From Argentina anserina (taxonomy: Eukaryota > Streptophyta > Magnoliopsida > Rosales > Rosaceae): DNA of 64,000 bases. Positions 12,883-24,617 of the stretch are shown here, piece after piece. A model generated the notes under the pieces. The model was not told where the DNA came from, did no database searches, and was given only the letters and a program-made list of their open reading frames with translations. The stretch lies in NCBI RefSeq assembly GCF_933775445.1, contig NC_065878.1, forward strand, positions 3,370,001 through 3,434,000. The letters run 5' to 3'. The translations under genes and the position numbers were made by a program. Numbering within the stretch: position 1 is the first letter of the stretch; each line of letters opens with the position of its first letter.

Positions 12883-13799
12883 ATATTCCATGCGACATTT
12901 CAGTTGATTGTGTATTGACAAGTTTTAATGTGTAAGAAATCAATGGAGAAACAATTCGATTAGTCCGAAAAGCTATCTTCTTAAGGAGATACTTGGTAGT
13001 GTAACAAAAGAGCTCGTCATATGTTGTAATTACCCAAGCAGCTGTTGCATAATGACAAGTTTGTGAGACGCAAGCCTCTGTTAGAACTCCAGCAATGCTG
13101 CTCTTAGAAAACCTCTATTTTCTTTCTGGTACAATGGGGAATAGCAGGAGGGGGAGTTTGTTCCAACACGAAAGATTCAGGGCTCTGCAAGAAAGTCGAG
13201 TAGGCTGTAGGTATAATTGCTGATAAAATTGATGATAGCAGCAGTCATGTACATGTCTATTTGTAAATGGTTATTTAACATTTGGATGAACCAAATTGCA
13301 AAGTCAGTATACTCTCAAATTATGGGGTAAATATCTGGATTTTGGGAGAAACCACACCCATTTCTTTCCTTAAAGTTGTATTTGTAATGAAAAAATAATA
13401 ATTGGAGTTGGGCTCTCTCCGAGTCTCCTGTAGTTGGTGCTATTTGTAACAAATTAAACTCAGTTATTAATCTACCATCTCAAACTAGAGTGTTACAATA
13501 TAGCACCATAACCATTTGACAAGCTTTAATCATGCTCATCAAACATGCATTTGGGTCTCATTACTTTATAATGTGATGTAGCACAAATGCACACTTGCTC
13601 TACTGGTTAGAGAGAGAGAGAGAGCAAGAATGCTCCCTTTTAGGAGCTGCGGCACCTTGCACCAACTATTAGCCACGTGGAACTTTCATAGATATGTGGG
13701 GGGCACAATTGACGTTTCCCCTGGGACGATGATAATATAAAGTATGACGTGATGTATCTCCTCCTCTCAGGAAGACAATTGATTTGAACACACCGGTCT
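12883..13799. other. Intergenic region between MnmG-like and SPP genes
   Basis: This contains the presumed 3' untranslated region and terminator of the MnmG-like gene, and a short GA run near 13609-13625. No gene was seen. Confidence 0.5.
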
Positions 13800-15993
13800 G
13801 GTTGTGAACTCAAGGGAAGAGTCAAGAACGCCCAGATCGGAGCCTGAAATCAGAAAGTTGCGACTCTGCCTCTTCTTTCATCCCCTCAAAGTCAACGAAC
13901 CAAGTATTTTGCCGGCTTTTGGTGAGTACAGCACAGCACCCCTTCTCAGTTCTCATTATTGTTATTGTTTGGGTGATTTTTTGATGCTCATGATTGTTCT
14001 TACTGTTAATCTTTTGGTTGTCTTGAACACTCATCGAAGCATGTCTATTTCTTGAACCTTGGATGCATGCATGCTTGTCATAACAACATGTATTTGTTGT
14101 TTGTAGCTGTACGAGCTTAGGCGATTTGAAACACTATCTTTGAGCCACAAGATCTGTCATTATATTAGACCTGTTGATCAGTTTGGAATTTGGTTTCGGT
14201 TGGACATTTGTTTAAGACGTAAAAAGGGAAAATCTGCATTGGTTTACTGAATTCACTCTTTTAACTTTCAACCCTTCGTTTCTTCAAAAGTATGAATTTG
14301 TAGTCTGAAGGCTATTTCAACCTCAGTGTGTTGTTTTCTAAACTATCTCCAGTTTGGGCATTTCCTCAAGATCTTTGACCAAGTATCTTTATTTGTTTTA
14401 TGTAAACCCTCTTCCCTGTTTTATGTACTCAAATAAGTTTATTCCACATTTTTTTTAAACCAATTCTTATTGGAACCCAAGTGGCCTGCTACTTAGTTAG
14501 AGAAGCACACTAGGGGAAAGACCCGTTTCTTCCCAGAGTCATGTGAACATTATCTAGCCTTGTGTTATTTAAGAAAAACCCATACTTGGTATTAACTCGA
14601 CTCCTATTATGATCGTGTAAGGTTGGTGGTTGCTACAAGGTTGCATTGAGGCCAACGAATGCAAGGAAAAACTTGCATTATTATTAGTTTTTATATTTTT
14701 CTTTGTTGCTTTTTGTGGTATTGTAAAGCGAGACACTAGGAGAGAGGCAATGTACTAGCGATCTCCTACAAGGATAGCACCCAATGAGAGGAGATGTGCT
14801 GATAGATATAAATGTGTTTTGACTGTGAGGCATCATTCGTGATGTTTTCTCTTGGTTTAAATCTAAGTGACTGTGGCCCCTGTCATTTTTAGTGCGTGGG
14901 TGGTTGAGGTTATGAAGAGCAATAGGCTCCAAGGGTTGAATATTGATGTGTGTGGCTGGTACTGTTTGTGGTTCTTGCAAGGTTGGGTAGTCCACCTTTA
15001 TGGGAGGTTCTGCTGAACTTTCAGTAGAAATCATCCTAAGGTTGGCCTTGCATGGCCACATTCAGATGATGGGGGAAATCTGGGGCTGGTCCTTGCAAAT
15101 AGAGCATTGCAAAGTTGCAACTTTGTTTCCACATCTTCTTGTTGTTGTTGGGGGGGGGGGGGGGGTGGGTTGGAGAAGCAGTTCATCCATTGAGATGCAT
15201 GTCGTGGTCAAAATTTTAGTTTATACTCATCCACCTTAATAAGGCCAATGGTGGGGACTGGAACAGTGTTATGACCTATGTAGCACCGACACTCCCCGAC
15301 ACTTCTCCGACAAGCCACGTGGCGTGTCAATAATATTGACTTTTCCGATACTTTGACCGACACGCCACATCATCATTTTAGATTAAAAAAACATAAAAAC
15401 AAAACAGAATTAACCCAAGTTTTGTTTCAGCCCCATCGTTTTCCCTTTCTTCTTTCCTTAGATTTATTTCTTTTGAATTGTTATGCAATGGAATGAACTT
15501 GAATCTTTTATGCATTATTTCATGTGTTATATATTTCTTTTATGCATTAATAAATATATTAAATTATATATAAATAGCCGTGTCGACGCTGTGTCGGAAT
15601 CTAGGTTTTTTAGATTTGCCGTGTCGTGGTGTCGTGCCGTGTCGGTGTCGCGGTATCGGTGTCGGTGTCGGTGCTACATAGGTTATGACTAATTGCTTAG
15701 CCGGGCATGTAGGTAGATATCCATTTATCTTTAGTTTCATTGCACAACATACCATAAATGCCTAATTAGAATAAAAACTTGCAATTGGCAGTAGTTGATT
15801 AAAAACATGAGGAAGAAGATAGTCATATAGTAAATCAATTATTAGTTTTTAAGTATTTGATACGAGAAAAAGATATTCAAATTTCTTTTTTATCTTATGC
15901 TAGGCATGCCTAGTGCCATCTAGACTAGTTGGTGTCTGACCACCTTAGCATTCATTGACAATCGCCTTTCCAGTAGTACTGTCATTGAAATTC
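13800..15993 (+). other. Probable 5' leader exon and leader intron of the SPP gene
   Basis: A possible leader exon ends at 13921 in a good donor (g|gtgagt). The segment just before the SPP start codon begins after an acceptor (cctttccag, ending 15973) 20 bases upstream of ATG 15994. Together they suggest an approximately 2-kb intron in the untranslated leader, with the 406-bp MITE lying inside it. This is inferred from splice signals only; there is no transcript evidence. Confidence 0.4.
15276..15681. mobile_element. 406-bp MITE with 8-bp target duplication
   Basis: The ends form a perfect 17-bp inverted repeat, CTATGTAGCACCGACAC. The element is flanked on both sides by GTTATGAC (15268-15275 and 15682-15689). 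Subterminal regions are rich in short gtgtcgg/ccgacac units in opposite orientations. Eight-base duplications are typical of hAT elements. The internal sequence has no coding potential. A relative with the same size and duplication length lies at 57087-57497. Confidence 0.88.
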
Positions 15994-18900
15994 ATGGAGT
16001 CTCGGCTGCGTGGCCCTGCTCGTCTAATGCTGGTTTCAGATCTTGATTACACAATGGTATGATTTAGCTGCTTATTATCAGGGACCTGCTTTTCTGATTA
16101 TTATATTTATTATTGTTGTTGTTGTTGTTGTTTAGGTAGATCATGATGATCCTCGAAATGCTTCTCTTCTCCGGTTCAATGCGCTATGGGAAGCATACTA
16201 TCGCCATGATTCTCTGCTTATATTTTCAACTGGAAGATCACCTGTATCTTACAAACCCTTGAGGATTGAGAAACCCTTGTTGACACCTGATATTACTATC
16301 ATGTCTGTCGGAACTGAGATTTTCTACGGTGAGCTACCTGATGATGGCTGGCAACACTATCTCAATCATAATTGGGATAGAAATATTGTCGTTGAGGAAA
16401 CAAATAAGTTTCCCCAACTTACTCCTCAGGTACTCTTGCGGTTTTCACGAGGATTCAGATTATTTGGTTGCAGCTTGTGTGAAAATATAAATGGCATTTC
16501 CATATTTGATCTGCAATTATAAATTGCAGGCGGAGGCAGAGCAACGACCTCACAAGGTTAGCTTTTATATAGACAAGGTCAAGGCAACTGAGATAATGAA
16601 TGTTCTATCACAACGATTGGCGAAACGTGGGGTGAGTTTACCTCTTCTTGTTTTCTTAACATTGCTGCTGGAGGATCCACAGTGTTGTCTTATACTCTTA
16701 CCTACTAAACTGTATTTTGAACTGCTGCTACTTTTTTAGTACTACTGTACTACTGATTTTCTTTCTAGTTTTCTTTTATAGAAAAGTGTTTAATTATTTA
16801 AATGCATTTATCTGCTCTCCAATTTTGTAATACATCTGTCTGAATTTTATATGTCTTATCAGTTAGATGTAAAGATAATATATAGCAGTGGGATTGCTTT
16901 GGATGTGTTACCGAAAGGTGCTGGCAAAGGCCAAGCTCTTGCATATCTGCTTAAGAAGTTCAAAATTGATGGCAAACTGCCCTGCAATACACTTGTTTGT
17001 GGCGATTCTGGAAATGATGCCGAACTCTTCAGTCTTCCTGAAGTCTATGGTGTCATGGTGTGGAGGTCTCAAACATTTCTTTGTTTGTAAAAAAGTCGTT
17101 AAATGATTCATAGAAAGGAACTGATTAAGACAATATATATGCAGGTTGGTAATGCACAGGAAGAGTTGTTACACTGGTATGCACAAAATGCAAAGAGCAA
17201 TTGTCGCATACTGCATGCAGCTGAGAGATGTGCGGCTGGGATCTTACAAGCCATTGGTCATTTTCATTTAGGTTCAAATGTATCTCCAAGAGATATCAAA
17301 GACTTCCATAGGTGCGAAATAAACATTTTCTGCCCTGCTTATGAAGTAGTAAAGTTTTATCTGTGGTATGAGAAATGGCGATGTGCGGAGATAGAGGATT
17401 CGGAGCAGTATGTGCAGAACTTAAGATCAATCTTTGTAAGTGTCATTTGATATTCCTTCCCCATATTATCATCTGGATGTATCTGAACTCCTCAACGCTC
17501 ATAAATTCAGGGTGTATCTTGGTCATGATGAAGGTTGGCATGCTGTGGTGAAAGCCACTGCCATGCTATGATCATTTAAGAGTCATTAGTTAATATTAGT
17601 AGATAATCAATACATAATTATAGCCAAATAAAATATAAGAAAGGGGATGGTTGGATTGTGGCAATTAAATATAATGTGTAAATAGTTCATCTTTTTTTTT
17701 TGGGTAAAGTTGATCAGATCGTAGAAGAAAGCTAGATAGAGAATGATTCCTGCTAGTTTGCATATTATTTTATTTAGCACTGTTTAATATCTGCATGCTT
17801 ATAGTAGAATCTTTAAATGGCCATTTGTGGGGCTTTGCAATTTTATGTTCTAGAAATAAGCTTTGTAGGTCAATTATTTTTGCAAAAACACAGAACGACC
17901 TTAAATTTTAAATACACCCGATTTTAATTTTAATTTATGGGTTTTGAACTTAGGACCAACCTGATCCTACTTCTTACCAGACTTTCTTTTTTCTTAGTAT
18001 CTTGTAAGCCAACTATTTTCTTTCTTGAAAGTGAATCTGCTAAAGTGTTTATATTGGTAGTCAATATTTATACTTTAGTTGCTGTTATACTCATAAGTAT
18101 GCCCCTGTAATTCGGGTTGCCTTCTCTTTTAAATATCCCCAGCATTCATTGGGTATACTTCAGTTGCTGTTATACTCATAATTATGCCCCTGTAATTCGG
18201 GTTGCCGTCTCTTTTAAATATCCCCAGCATTTGTTGGGTGTCTGTGTCCATCCCTCGGGAATGGAGCTACCTCTCCACCAGTGCATAGATGCAATGGGAA
18301 GGTTGTATGGAGATAAGCAAGGAAAACGTTTTTGGACCTGGGTGGATCAGCTATCATCAGCTCAAATTGGCTCGGACACATGGCTTGTGAAGTTCTACAA
18401 ATGGGAATTGAACGGTGAGATAATCATTCTGGCACAGTGATGAGGTTTGTACAATGAATGGAAATAAGTGGTCTATTTGATAAGTTCACGTAACATGCAA
18501 TCTACATTTTCTTAGTTAGGGTTAACCCTGAGAAAGAAAGGATGACCTGGAAACTCGTAGTCTGTATGTACGTTCCATGAATTGTGAAGTTATCTGGGAT
18601 TCTTTTGTTTTAGTAGTTTATTAAGCTGAAAGGGATCCAAAAAATTGAAGTACAAAAAAGGTCTGAAAAGATTGCGACTACATTGTTATAATGATTGATA
18701 ATTTTTCTCTTCTGTTCTTAACCTCAGTCAAGTCATTTCCTGGTTACCTCATTGGGGTCTTCATCTGAGTGGTACACACTCCATTGGTCATTGATATGAT
18801 GAATTTAATTCCCCATGCTTTAAGAACTATATAGGCTTTGCTTTAGGTCACTTTCCTTTTCTATCATTATGCTTTTTCCATCTAGTGTTATTGATGAAAT

Positions 18901-19184
18901 ATTAATTAATTTTTGTAGAGAATGAGCGACAGTGTTCCTTAACTACAGTCTTAATGAAGTCACAGGTAAGTTGTTAATGAGCTCCGTTGTCTTCAAAAAG
19001 CATCATACACTTTGTTGGCCTATGACTAACTTTGTCAAGATCATACAATCAAGTAACAACATTGCTGAAAATTTATTGTGGGATTTACCAGGTTGAGGCA
19101 GTTGATAATTTCACTTGGTTACATATGCATCAGACGTGGTTGGATGGTTTTGGAATTGCAGATGCAGAAAGTTGGTTGTTTTAG
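15994..19184 (+). CDS. SPP: Sucrose-phosphate phosphatase, complete
   Basis: This Mg-dependent HAD-superfamily enzyme hydrolyses sucrose-6F-phosphate to sucrose, the last step of cytosolic sucrose synthesis after sucrose-phosphate synthase. Eight coding exons were read: 15994-16056, 16136-16429, 16530-16631, 16863-17057, 17145-17435, 18228-18414, 18919-18965 and 19092-19184. Phases join perfectly to give 423 aa, the usual plant length. HAD motif I is [12 protein letters not shown] (the catalytic aspartates cross the exon 1/2 junction), motif II is FSTGRSP, the motif III lysine lies in [11 protein letters not shown], and motif IV is [11 protein letters not shown]. The C-terminal SPP-specific domain follows, ending in [11 protein letters not shown] and a short tail SWLF. 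ATG 15994 is chosen because it starts the conserved N-terminus immediately before motif I. The acceptor of exon 6 is duplicated upstream (see 18069-18238). Confidence 0.96.
18069..18238 (+). repeat. 85-bp tandem duplication spanning a splice acceptor
   Basis: Two adjacent 85-bp copies (18069-18153 and 18154-18238) each contain the pyrimidine tract, the acceptor tatccccag and the first bases of SPP exon 6. The downstream acceptor (18227/18228) gives the correct phosphatase frame. The upstream one (18142/18143) would add 85 bases and reach a stop within a few codons. Few differences separate the copies, so the duplication is fairly recent. Confidence 0.9.
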
Positions 19185-22100
19185 GTTCTTACATCCATTT
19201 CTCACAACTCCTGTTTATCTTTTCGGTGAAAAGATTCAGATCCATTTTGGTTTAACCCATGTTTCCTCTAAATTTCTGGTGACATTACCTGATGGGAGAT
19301 GCATGCATCCCAGGGGCAAGCCATCACCGGACAGAATATAGACCAGGGAAGATATGGAGGGTGCAAATTCTGGTTGTCTACTCTACAATGGACATTTGTG
19401 TTAGTTACTACGTCTTAACGGTTCTCAAGTAGTCATACTTTTGACCTGCGGAGTTATATCTAAGCAAGGATGTTCTAGCGAGGATCTCCTATAACTTGAA
19501 ATTTGAGGTTATTGACATAAGTAGCATGTAGCTTAAATAATTTATACCACTTACATTACACTTATTATCTGTAAGTTCCAAAAATTGTTTACTAAGACTT
19601 TAGCTAAGATATGTTCATTTGGCCATAAGTTGGGTAACTTTCCTCAGTTTTAGTTTAATATGCATTGTGTTCATCAGCTTTTGGATTAAAGATCCTCAAG
19701 GCTTTACCCCAGTCTGAAGGTTTAGCAGTTGAACACGGTCTCATTTTTCTAGGATTTTTCTTTTCCATTCTGTTTACGCCTGGTTGGTTGCCTGGTTCGC
19801 GTTGGTCAATCTTTTCTCCATATGTTTTTGATTGTTTTCTTTTTGCACATAGCAATGTTCCTTATATGATTATGTTTATATTCCATGCTGGTATCACCTA
19901 AATGAATCAAGATCGGTAGGCGAGGCTAATCATCTGTCCTATCGGGGAGATCTGATTCTGAGACGGTCTATTATTTTGCAACCCTTCTTATTTTCACCAC
20001 TAATTTTACTAATCTGCATTGAGGATATAAATCTAGTTCCAATTAGTTATCTCAGTGTGGTTTCTCCGTATCTGTACTAAATTGACAAGTACCCTTTTGA
20101 CTTGTTATTCTTCGTATACCCATCTTTTCTATCATTTAGAGGAATTTAGCCACTTATTTGCCTGCCTTGTTAATGTTTTTATTTGCGAAATATGAGAAAG
20201 AAATAAAAAGAATGAGGATGATGAAAACCATATCAATGAAGATGCTATTTGTTATCAGTGTAGTGTTCTTTTGGTAAGATGAACCAAGAATTTCGTATGT
20301 ACTCAATGACACTATTGGATCAAAATCCAAACTTAAACGTGAAGGGATATTGATCACTATATTTTGATCAATTCACAAACAGATTAAATTTCAGAAACGT
20401 AATCTCTAGCGTGGTACAAAGCATCACATTCCAGTCCAAAAAAATGAAGCAGAAAAAAAACAATCACAACAACCTCATTTTGGTTACTTTCTCTTTTGAA
20501 ACAGAATCATCAGATACACAGCTCCTATGGACATGTCTTGCTCCAGCTTGCTAAAACAATCTGTAAATCAGGCTGACAAAATCAGGTGTACATCATGTCA
20601 AGGAAAGGAGCAATAGTTATTGAAAACAAAATGTATCAATTGAAAAGTTGAGATACCCGAAATACTTATAACCATGATGCAAATGTGAGTTATTTAAAAT
20701 GGATTTAATTGCAGTGGCTTACATTAGTCTTTTATGGTCAAACCTAGAAGCTGCAGACATTGTACGAGAGTGTGGGTATTTTTCAACACCCCACCACCTT
20801 GTACAGTGAAAACAAAATGGTTTCTCAAGTAGTGCAATAAGTTGGTAAGATCAAAGTAGAACCACAGAATTAAGACAGAACGATAATCATCACAAACTTT
20901 ACTCAGTTCTGCAATACTAAAGATGTAAACATACAATTAGTTCATTACCATACTAGGGCTAGCTTGTAAATGTTGACATACAACGTTCAAGGAAAATCTT
21001 GTAAAATGAACTAAAGAGATTTTTTAATGAAGTTTGAAACAAGAAGCCGAGAATGTCTTTGTTAAGACCTATCCAAGGTGCTTTATGCTCAAATTAAATG
21101 TAGAATTGTAGTGATTTTGGCAGGGGAAACCAGAAACTGATCTCCTTACACAATTGTCTGAGCTTCACAAACGTTTATTCAAACACACCATACATGACTT
21201 GAAGAGCTTATACAATTAACTATGAGAAGAAAGCCGCTAAATGACCTGAACTTTCCATATCAAATAGCTTGAATCAAAATATACAGATCATAAGTCAGCT
21301 GCCTTGAGTTTTCCATCAGGCAGGTTATTCCATATCTCAAAATGTAAGACATAATAAATTGATACAATTTGGAAAATTTTCAAAAACATGATTTCTGTTT
21401 GACTTTCTTGTTATTTTGTATATATCTAATTAACTGTTGGCTGGAACCCATATGCTCACAGAATTCAAACATGTTGAATGCCACAGAGAAAAACAAAAAT
21501 ATAAAAAGGTACATCAAATAGTTAATAACATCATATCTCCATTTAATACCTTAGAGATAGGAAAAAAAAAAACAAGAGTAGCAGATAGAGAACAGAAGAG
21601 AGTAAAGAACAAGAGGTTAACAATGTAACCTATTCATTATGCTAGAACCAAACTTGAACAATGTAACCTAGCTCTTATTCTAAAGCATTGTTTCCTAAGC
21701 AACCTAAAACTAGTAAACAATAAGTCCTAAACCAAACTGAAACATCAAACATCACCATCAGTGGAGACACAAATAGGGATCGTCCCAAGTATAGCACGCA
21801 CACATCAATCTACTGTCAAATAAAATGCTTTATAAAATAAGGGGTTCCTGGGACTGTGTTCTCTGTTGCATATCAAAGTAGTTTCAAGGAACAAGAACTC
21901 AATATAATGCGAATAAACTTTATGTATACCAATGTGCTCTAAAAGGTGACCTTCCTAAACAGTCATGATCTTGTTGCTCATGTTAACTAAATCAATATCT
22001 AGTTTACGCGATTAATCAAAACTCTGGTGTTTAAAATGAGGTACTAATTGTCAGCTTTCTCAAAAAAGCACTAGTGGTCACAGAAGACCAGAGAGTTCAA

Positions 22101-22237
22101 TCATTTCAATGACTCCATATATCACGAGATTCATCTCACTCACTTACTCAGTAGTACTAATTCAACACTCGGATGCTTTTTCGGTTTCGGATAATGAATT
22201 ACACAATAAGGATGAAGAATAAGAAACTTACAGCGTT
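19185..22237. other. Intergenic and probable 3' untranslated sequence
   Basis: This holds the SPP 3' end and, on the other strand, the likely 3' untranslated region of the small coiled-coil gene. A strong donor (gctgtaagt) begins only a few bases after that gene's stop, so its transcript may have a 3' UTR intron reaching into this stretch. One possible short exon at 20484-20560 is listed separately. Nothing else is recognised. Confidence 0.45.
20484..20560 (-). other. Possible short terminal exon, unassigned
   Basis: After an acceptor (gatttacag) the minus strand reads CFSKLEQDMSIGAVYLMIL and a short basic tail, then a stop. It looks protein-like and sits downstream of the small coiled-coil gene on the same strand, but no phase-consistent join to that gene was found. 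It may be an alternative last exon or coincidence. Confidence 0.2.
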
Positions 22238-22712
22238 CTATGCTCTGGTGTTGTTGAGCATCTGCAAAACGGCATAAGCAGCTTTCTCGACTTGTTCTTT
22301 GGTTTCGTCCAAGCCTCTCTTCTTCTCCAGCGCAGACTCCTTGCACTTGTCAATCTCCACCGTAATCTCACCAGATTTCTCATCAATCTCCCTGCAAAAT
22401 CAAACTTAAGCAGATCCTTCATCATCGCCTAAACCTAGAAAACCTTCACGGAGATCAAAGACTGACCTGACCGACTTGAGCATGTCCTCCATTGCTGCCA
22501 GAACTTGTTGCGAAACCTCTGCAGCGGATTGAATCGAACGTTTAGCGGTTGTCTAAGATGAGAATGATTAGGAATCAAAAAATGGAGGAAGAGGTGAGAG
22601 AGAGAGAGAAGAGGAACTTGCCGGAGAGGAGGGAGGATATCTGAGACTCGGATTCCGGCGGAGGAGGGAGGAGAGCCAGCTGAGCATCGGACAGAGTCGG
22701 TGAAGCGGCCAT
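22238..22712 (-). CDS. Small coiled-coil protein of unknown function
   Basis: I do not recognise the family. Exon 1 starts at ATG 22712 with a proline-rich acidic N-terminus (MAASPTLSDAQLALLPPPP). Exon 2 (22467 to 22518 or 22552) encodes VSQQVLAAMEDMLKSVR. Exon 3 (22238-22391) encodes EIDEKSGEITVEIDKCKE, then further charged heptad-like helix, ending MLNNTRA at stop 22238-22240. The exon 2/3 join is clear (ag|gtcagt to ttgcag). The exon 1/2 join is not: a GC donor (ccg|gcaagt, about 22621) with the acceptor gctgcag at 22519 keeps the frame, while the acceptor at 22553 does not. The product would be about 100 aa with a long amphipathic helix, suggesting a subunit of a small coiled-coil complex. 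A strong donor just after the stop implies a 3' UTR intron. Confidence 0.65.
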
Positions 22713-23574
22713 GGCTCACTGTTTGAATCAAAATAGAAAGGAAAGAAAACGTCTTTTACGTACTGCTCTTTATATAGCTGTGGTCTGTGGGACGTGGCCC
22801 AGTGGGTGAGGCTTTCTCCGACCCACTTATTTGTATCGGCACACTACGAAACTATTTATTAATTTAATATTAAATAATTCCAACTCAAATGTACTACACT
22901 CTAGTCTTTTAATTGTTTTAATGTGTTTTATACCCTTTAATTTATATATTATAATTTAATTACAATTTTATTTTAATAAATTATCAATTTAATTTAAAAC
23001 TTTTTGAAATTTTATTTCATAAGAATTAAAATTACATGAAATTTAACTAATTTAAGTTACATAAATTCTAATTAAATAAAAACAAATTATAAAAATGTAT
23101 AATCTCCTAATTTATATTAGAAAAATATTATTATTTATAAATTAATTATAAAAAATTCATCACATTTAAGTGGAAATTAGAAAAATGTCAACAAAATTAG
23201 AAAAAAATCACTTTAAAATATTTTATATGAACTGTTTTATCCTTTCTCACTTTTTTCTTCTTCTTTTTTTCATTCGTTTTCTAATTTCGGCCATAACTTT
23301 CTCATTCGGAGATAGATTTTGACGAAATTCATACCGTTAGAAAGATCTCGCTCTCCTCTTTCATTTGATATACTATTCACTCCGAATTGACCAACCATAC
23401 AAGGTGCAACAACCATCGCAAAGGGTTGCCGCCATCAATGTCAGTGCTCCAAGCAATTCCGGCGAAACCGAAGCTCAATGTTCCCTAATTCTAGCTATTA
23501 TCTTCATTCTGAGCATACTTATACCAATCTCATTTGAATTTTAACAAAATTTTACATATTTCCACATTTCCTCT

Positions 23575-23826
23575 CGGCATGTCACACCTACTGTCACAAC
23601 CACTATCACAGACACTGTCACACTACCTCTTACATTTAACTGTCACACATTCAGTCACAACCGCTATCACACTCACTGTCACAGAAGCTGTCACACTATT
23701 TATTTACACCCACTGTCACACCCACTGTCACACACATTGCCTTTGTCACAACTTCTATCACACTACCTGTCACAGCCACTATCACACCCCCTGTCACACT
23801 ACCTGTCACAATTATAGTGACACTCC
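23575..23826 (+). repeat. Degenerate TGTCACAC-type tandem array
   Basis: About 250 bp is made of irregular units around CTGTCACA-C-ACTATCACA, giving a long but meaningless open frame rich in His, Thr and Leu. The same type of array, in the opposite orientation, fills part of the element at 56321-58476, so it is a structural component of this Mutator-like family rather than a gene. Confidence 0.85.
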
Positions 23827-24377
23827 AATCGGAGGGAAAATATCACAAATATAGTTCATGGCTCTTTGGAGATGCCTCTACAAGCATGGTGCAACAACTG
23901 AAGACAATGGCCTAGAGTGAACAACAACACCTCTGTGAGCAGCTGGGGTGATTGTTGACATGGCCTCAATGAAGTGGTACTTTTCAACCCTTACTGAATC
24001 AACATCAATTACAAATTTATCATCACTTGTGTAGACCTGAGGATATGTTTCACGAAAAGCACTTATGGCAGCTTCAGTGCAAAGAGCCTTTAAATCAGCA
24101 CTATGATATCCAACACAGCTAGCCGCAAGCTCCGATTTTAACTCATGTGAAGGAGGATGCTTCGATTTCCGACTGTGGATGTCTAAAATTTCAGCTCGGG
24201 CCTCACAGCCGGGCAAAGGAAAGTTGAATTCACGATCAAACCTACCAGGGCGCCGCAAAGCTCCATCAATTTGATTGGTTGCTCCGATCAAAACCACTTG
24301 TCCACGGGAATCAAGACCATCCATCAGAGCAAGCAAAGTAGACACAATTGAATTGTGAATTTGCTCTTGTTTGCTGG
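23822..24377 (-). pseudogene. Captured fragment of an ATAD2/CDC48-related AAA ATPase
   Basis: The minus strand reads from SKQEQIHNSIVSTLLALMDG through QVVLIGATNQIDGALRRPG with the arginine-finger region RRPGRFDREF. It continues through VGYHSADLKALCTEAAI to HSRPLSSVVAPCL, meets an in-frame TAG at 23879-23881, and then carries on as RHLQRAMNYICDIFPP until it runs into the repeat array. This is the second half of an AAA module plus following linker, as in plant ATAD2-like (CDC48-related) chromatin ATPases. Walker A and B are absent. No intron interrupts the fragment. Two residues appear to be missing between GATN and IDGALRR compared with the family. It is not a functional gene; it is cargo of the surrounding Mutator-like element. 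Confidence 0.85.
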
Positions 24378-24617
24378 ATCAAAACCACTTGTCTGATTCA
24401 TCTCGCTCCACACTTTCCTCGTCGTCGTCGCCGAGGCCTACATTTGCCTTCTTTTTTTTTTGAAAATGCAGTGACATCATGTAATTTTAATAAACTTCAT
24501 GGGCAATGGTTTAAGCGTTTTTTAAAATAGACGTTTTTCTAATTTCTAAAACTTAGGTGACTTTTTTCTTATTTCACGTGTCAAAATATACTTTTTTATA
24601 AGAAGCCCATTAAATAA

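Larger units (their letters stand above)
23080..24608. mobile_element. Mutator-like element carrying a host AAA-ATPase fragment (Pack-MULE type)
   Basis: The 1529-bp element is flanked by perfect 9-bp duplications ATTAAATAA (23071-23079 and 24609-24617), the Mutator hallmark. Its ends share an inverted TTATAAAAA-GTATA core. The right end reads inward GGGCTTCTTATAAAAAAGTA; the left end has AAA where GGG is expected. The left subterminal region (about 23160-23570) is homologous, in inverted orientation, to 57996-58370 of the element at 56321-58476. From left to right come the subterminal region, a TGTCACAC-type tandem array, the gene fragment on the minus strand, and the right terminal region. 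No transposase was seen, so it must be mobilised in trans. Confidence 0.85.

Noticed and set aside
19078..19341. Alternative 87-codon frame over the last SPP exon
   Set aside because: Out of frame with the phosphatase; the correct frame ends at TAG 19182-19184.
23534..23854. Long open frame rich in His, Thr, Ser and Leu
   Set aside because: It is only the translation of a degenerate TGTCACAC tandem array; the same array in the other element gives different frames.
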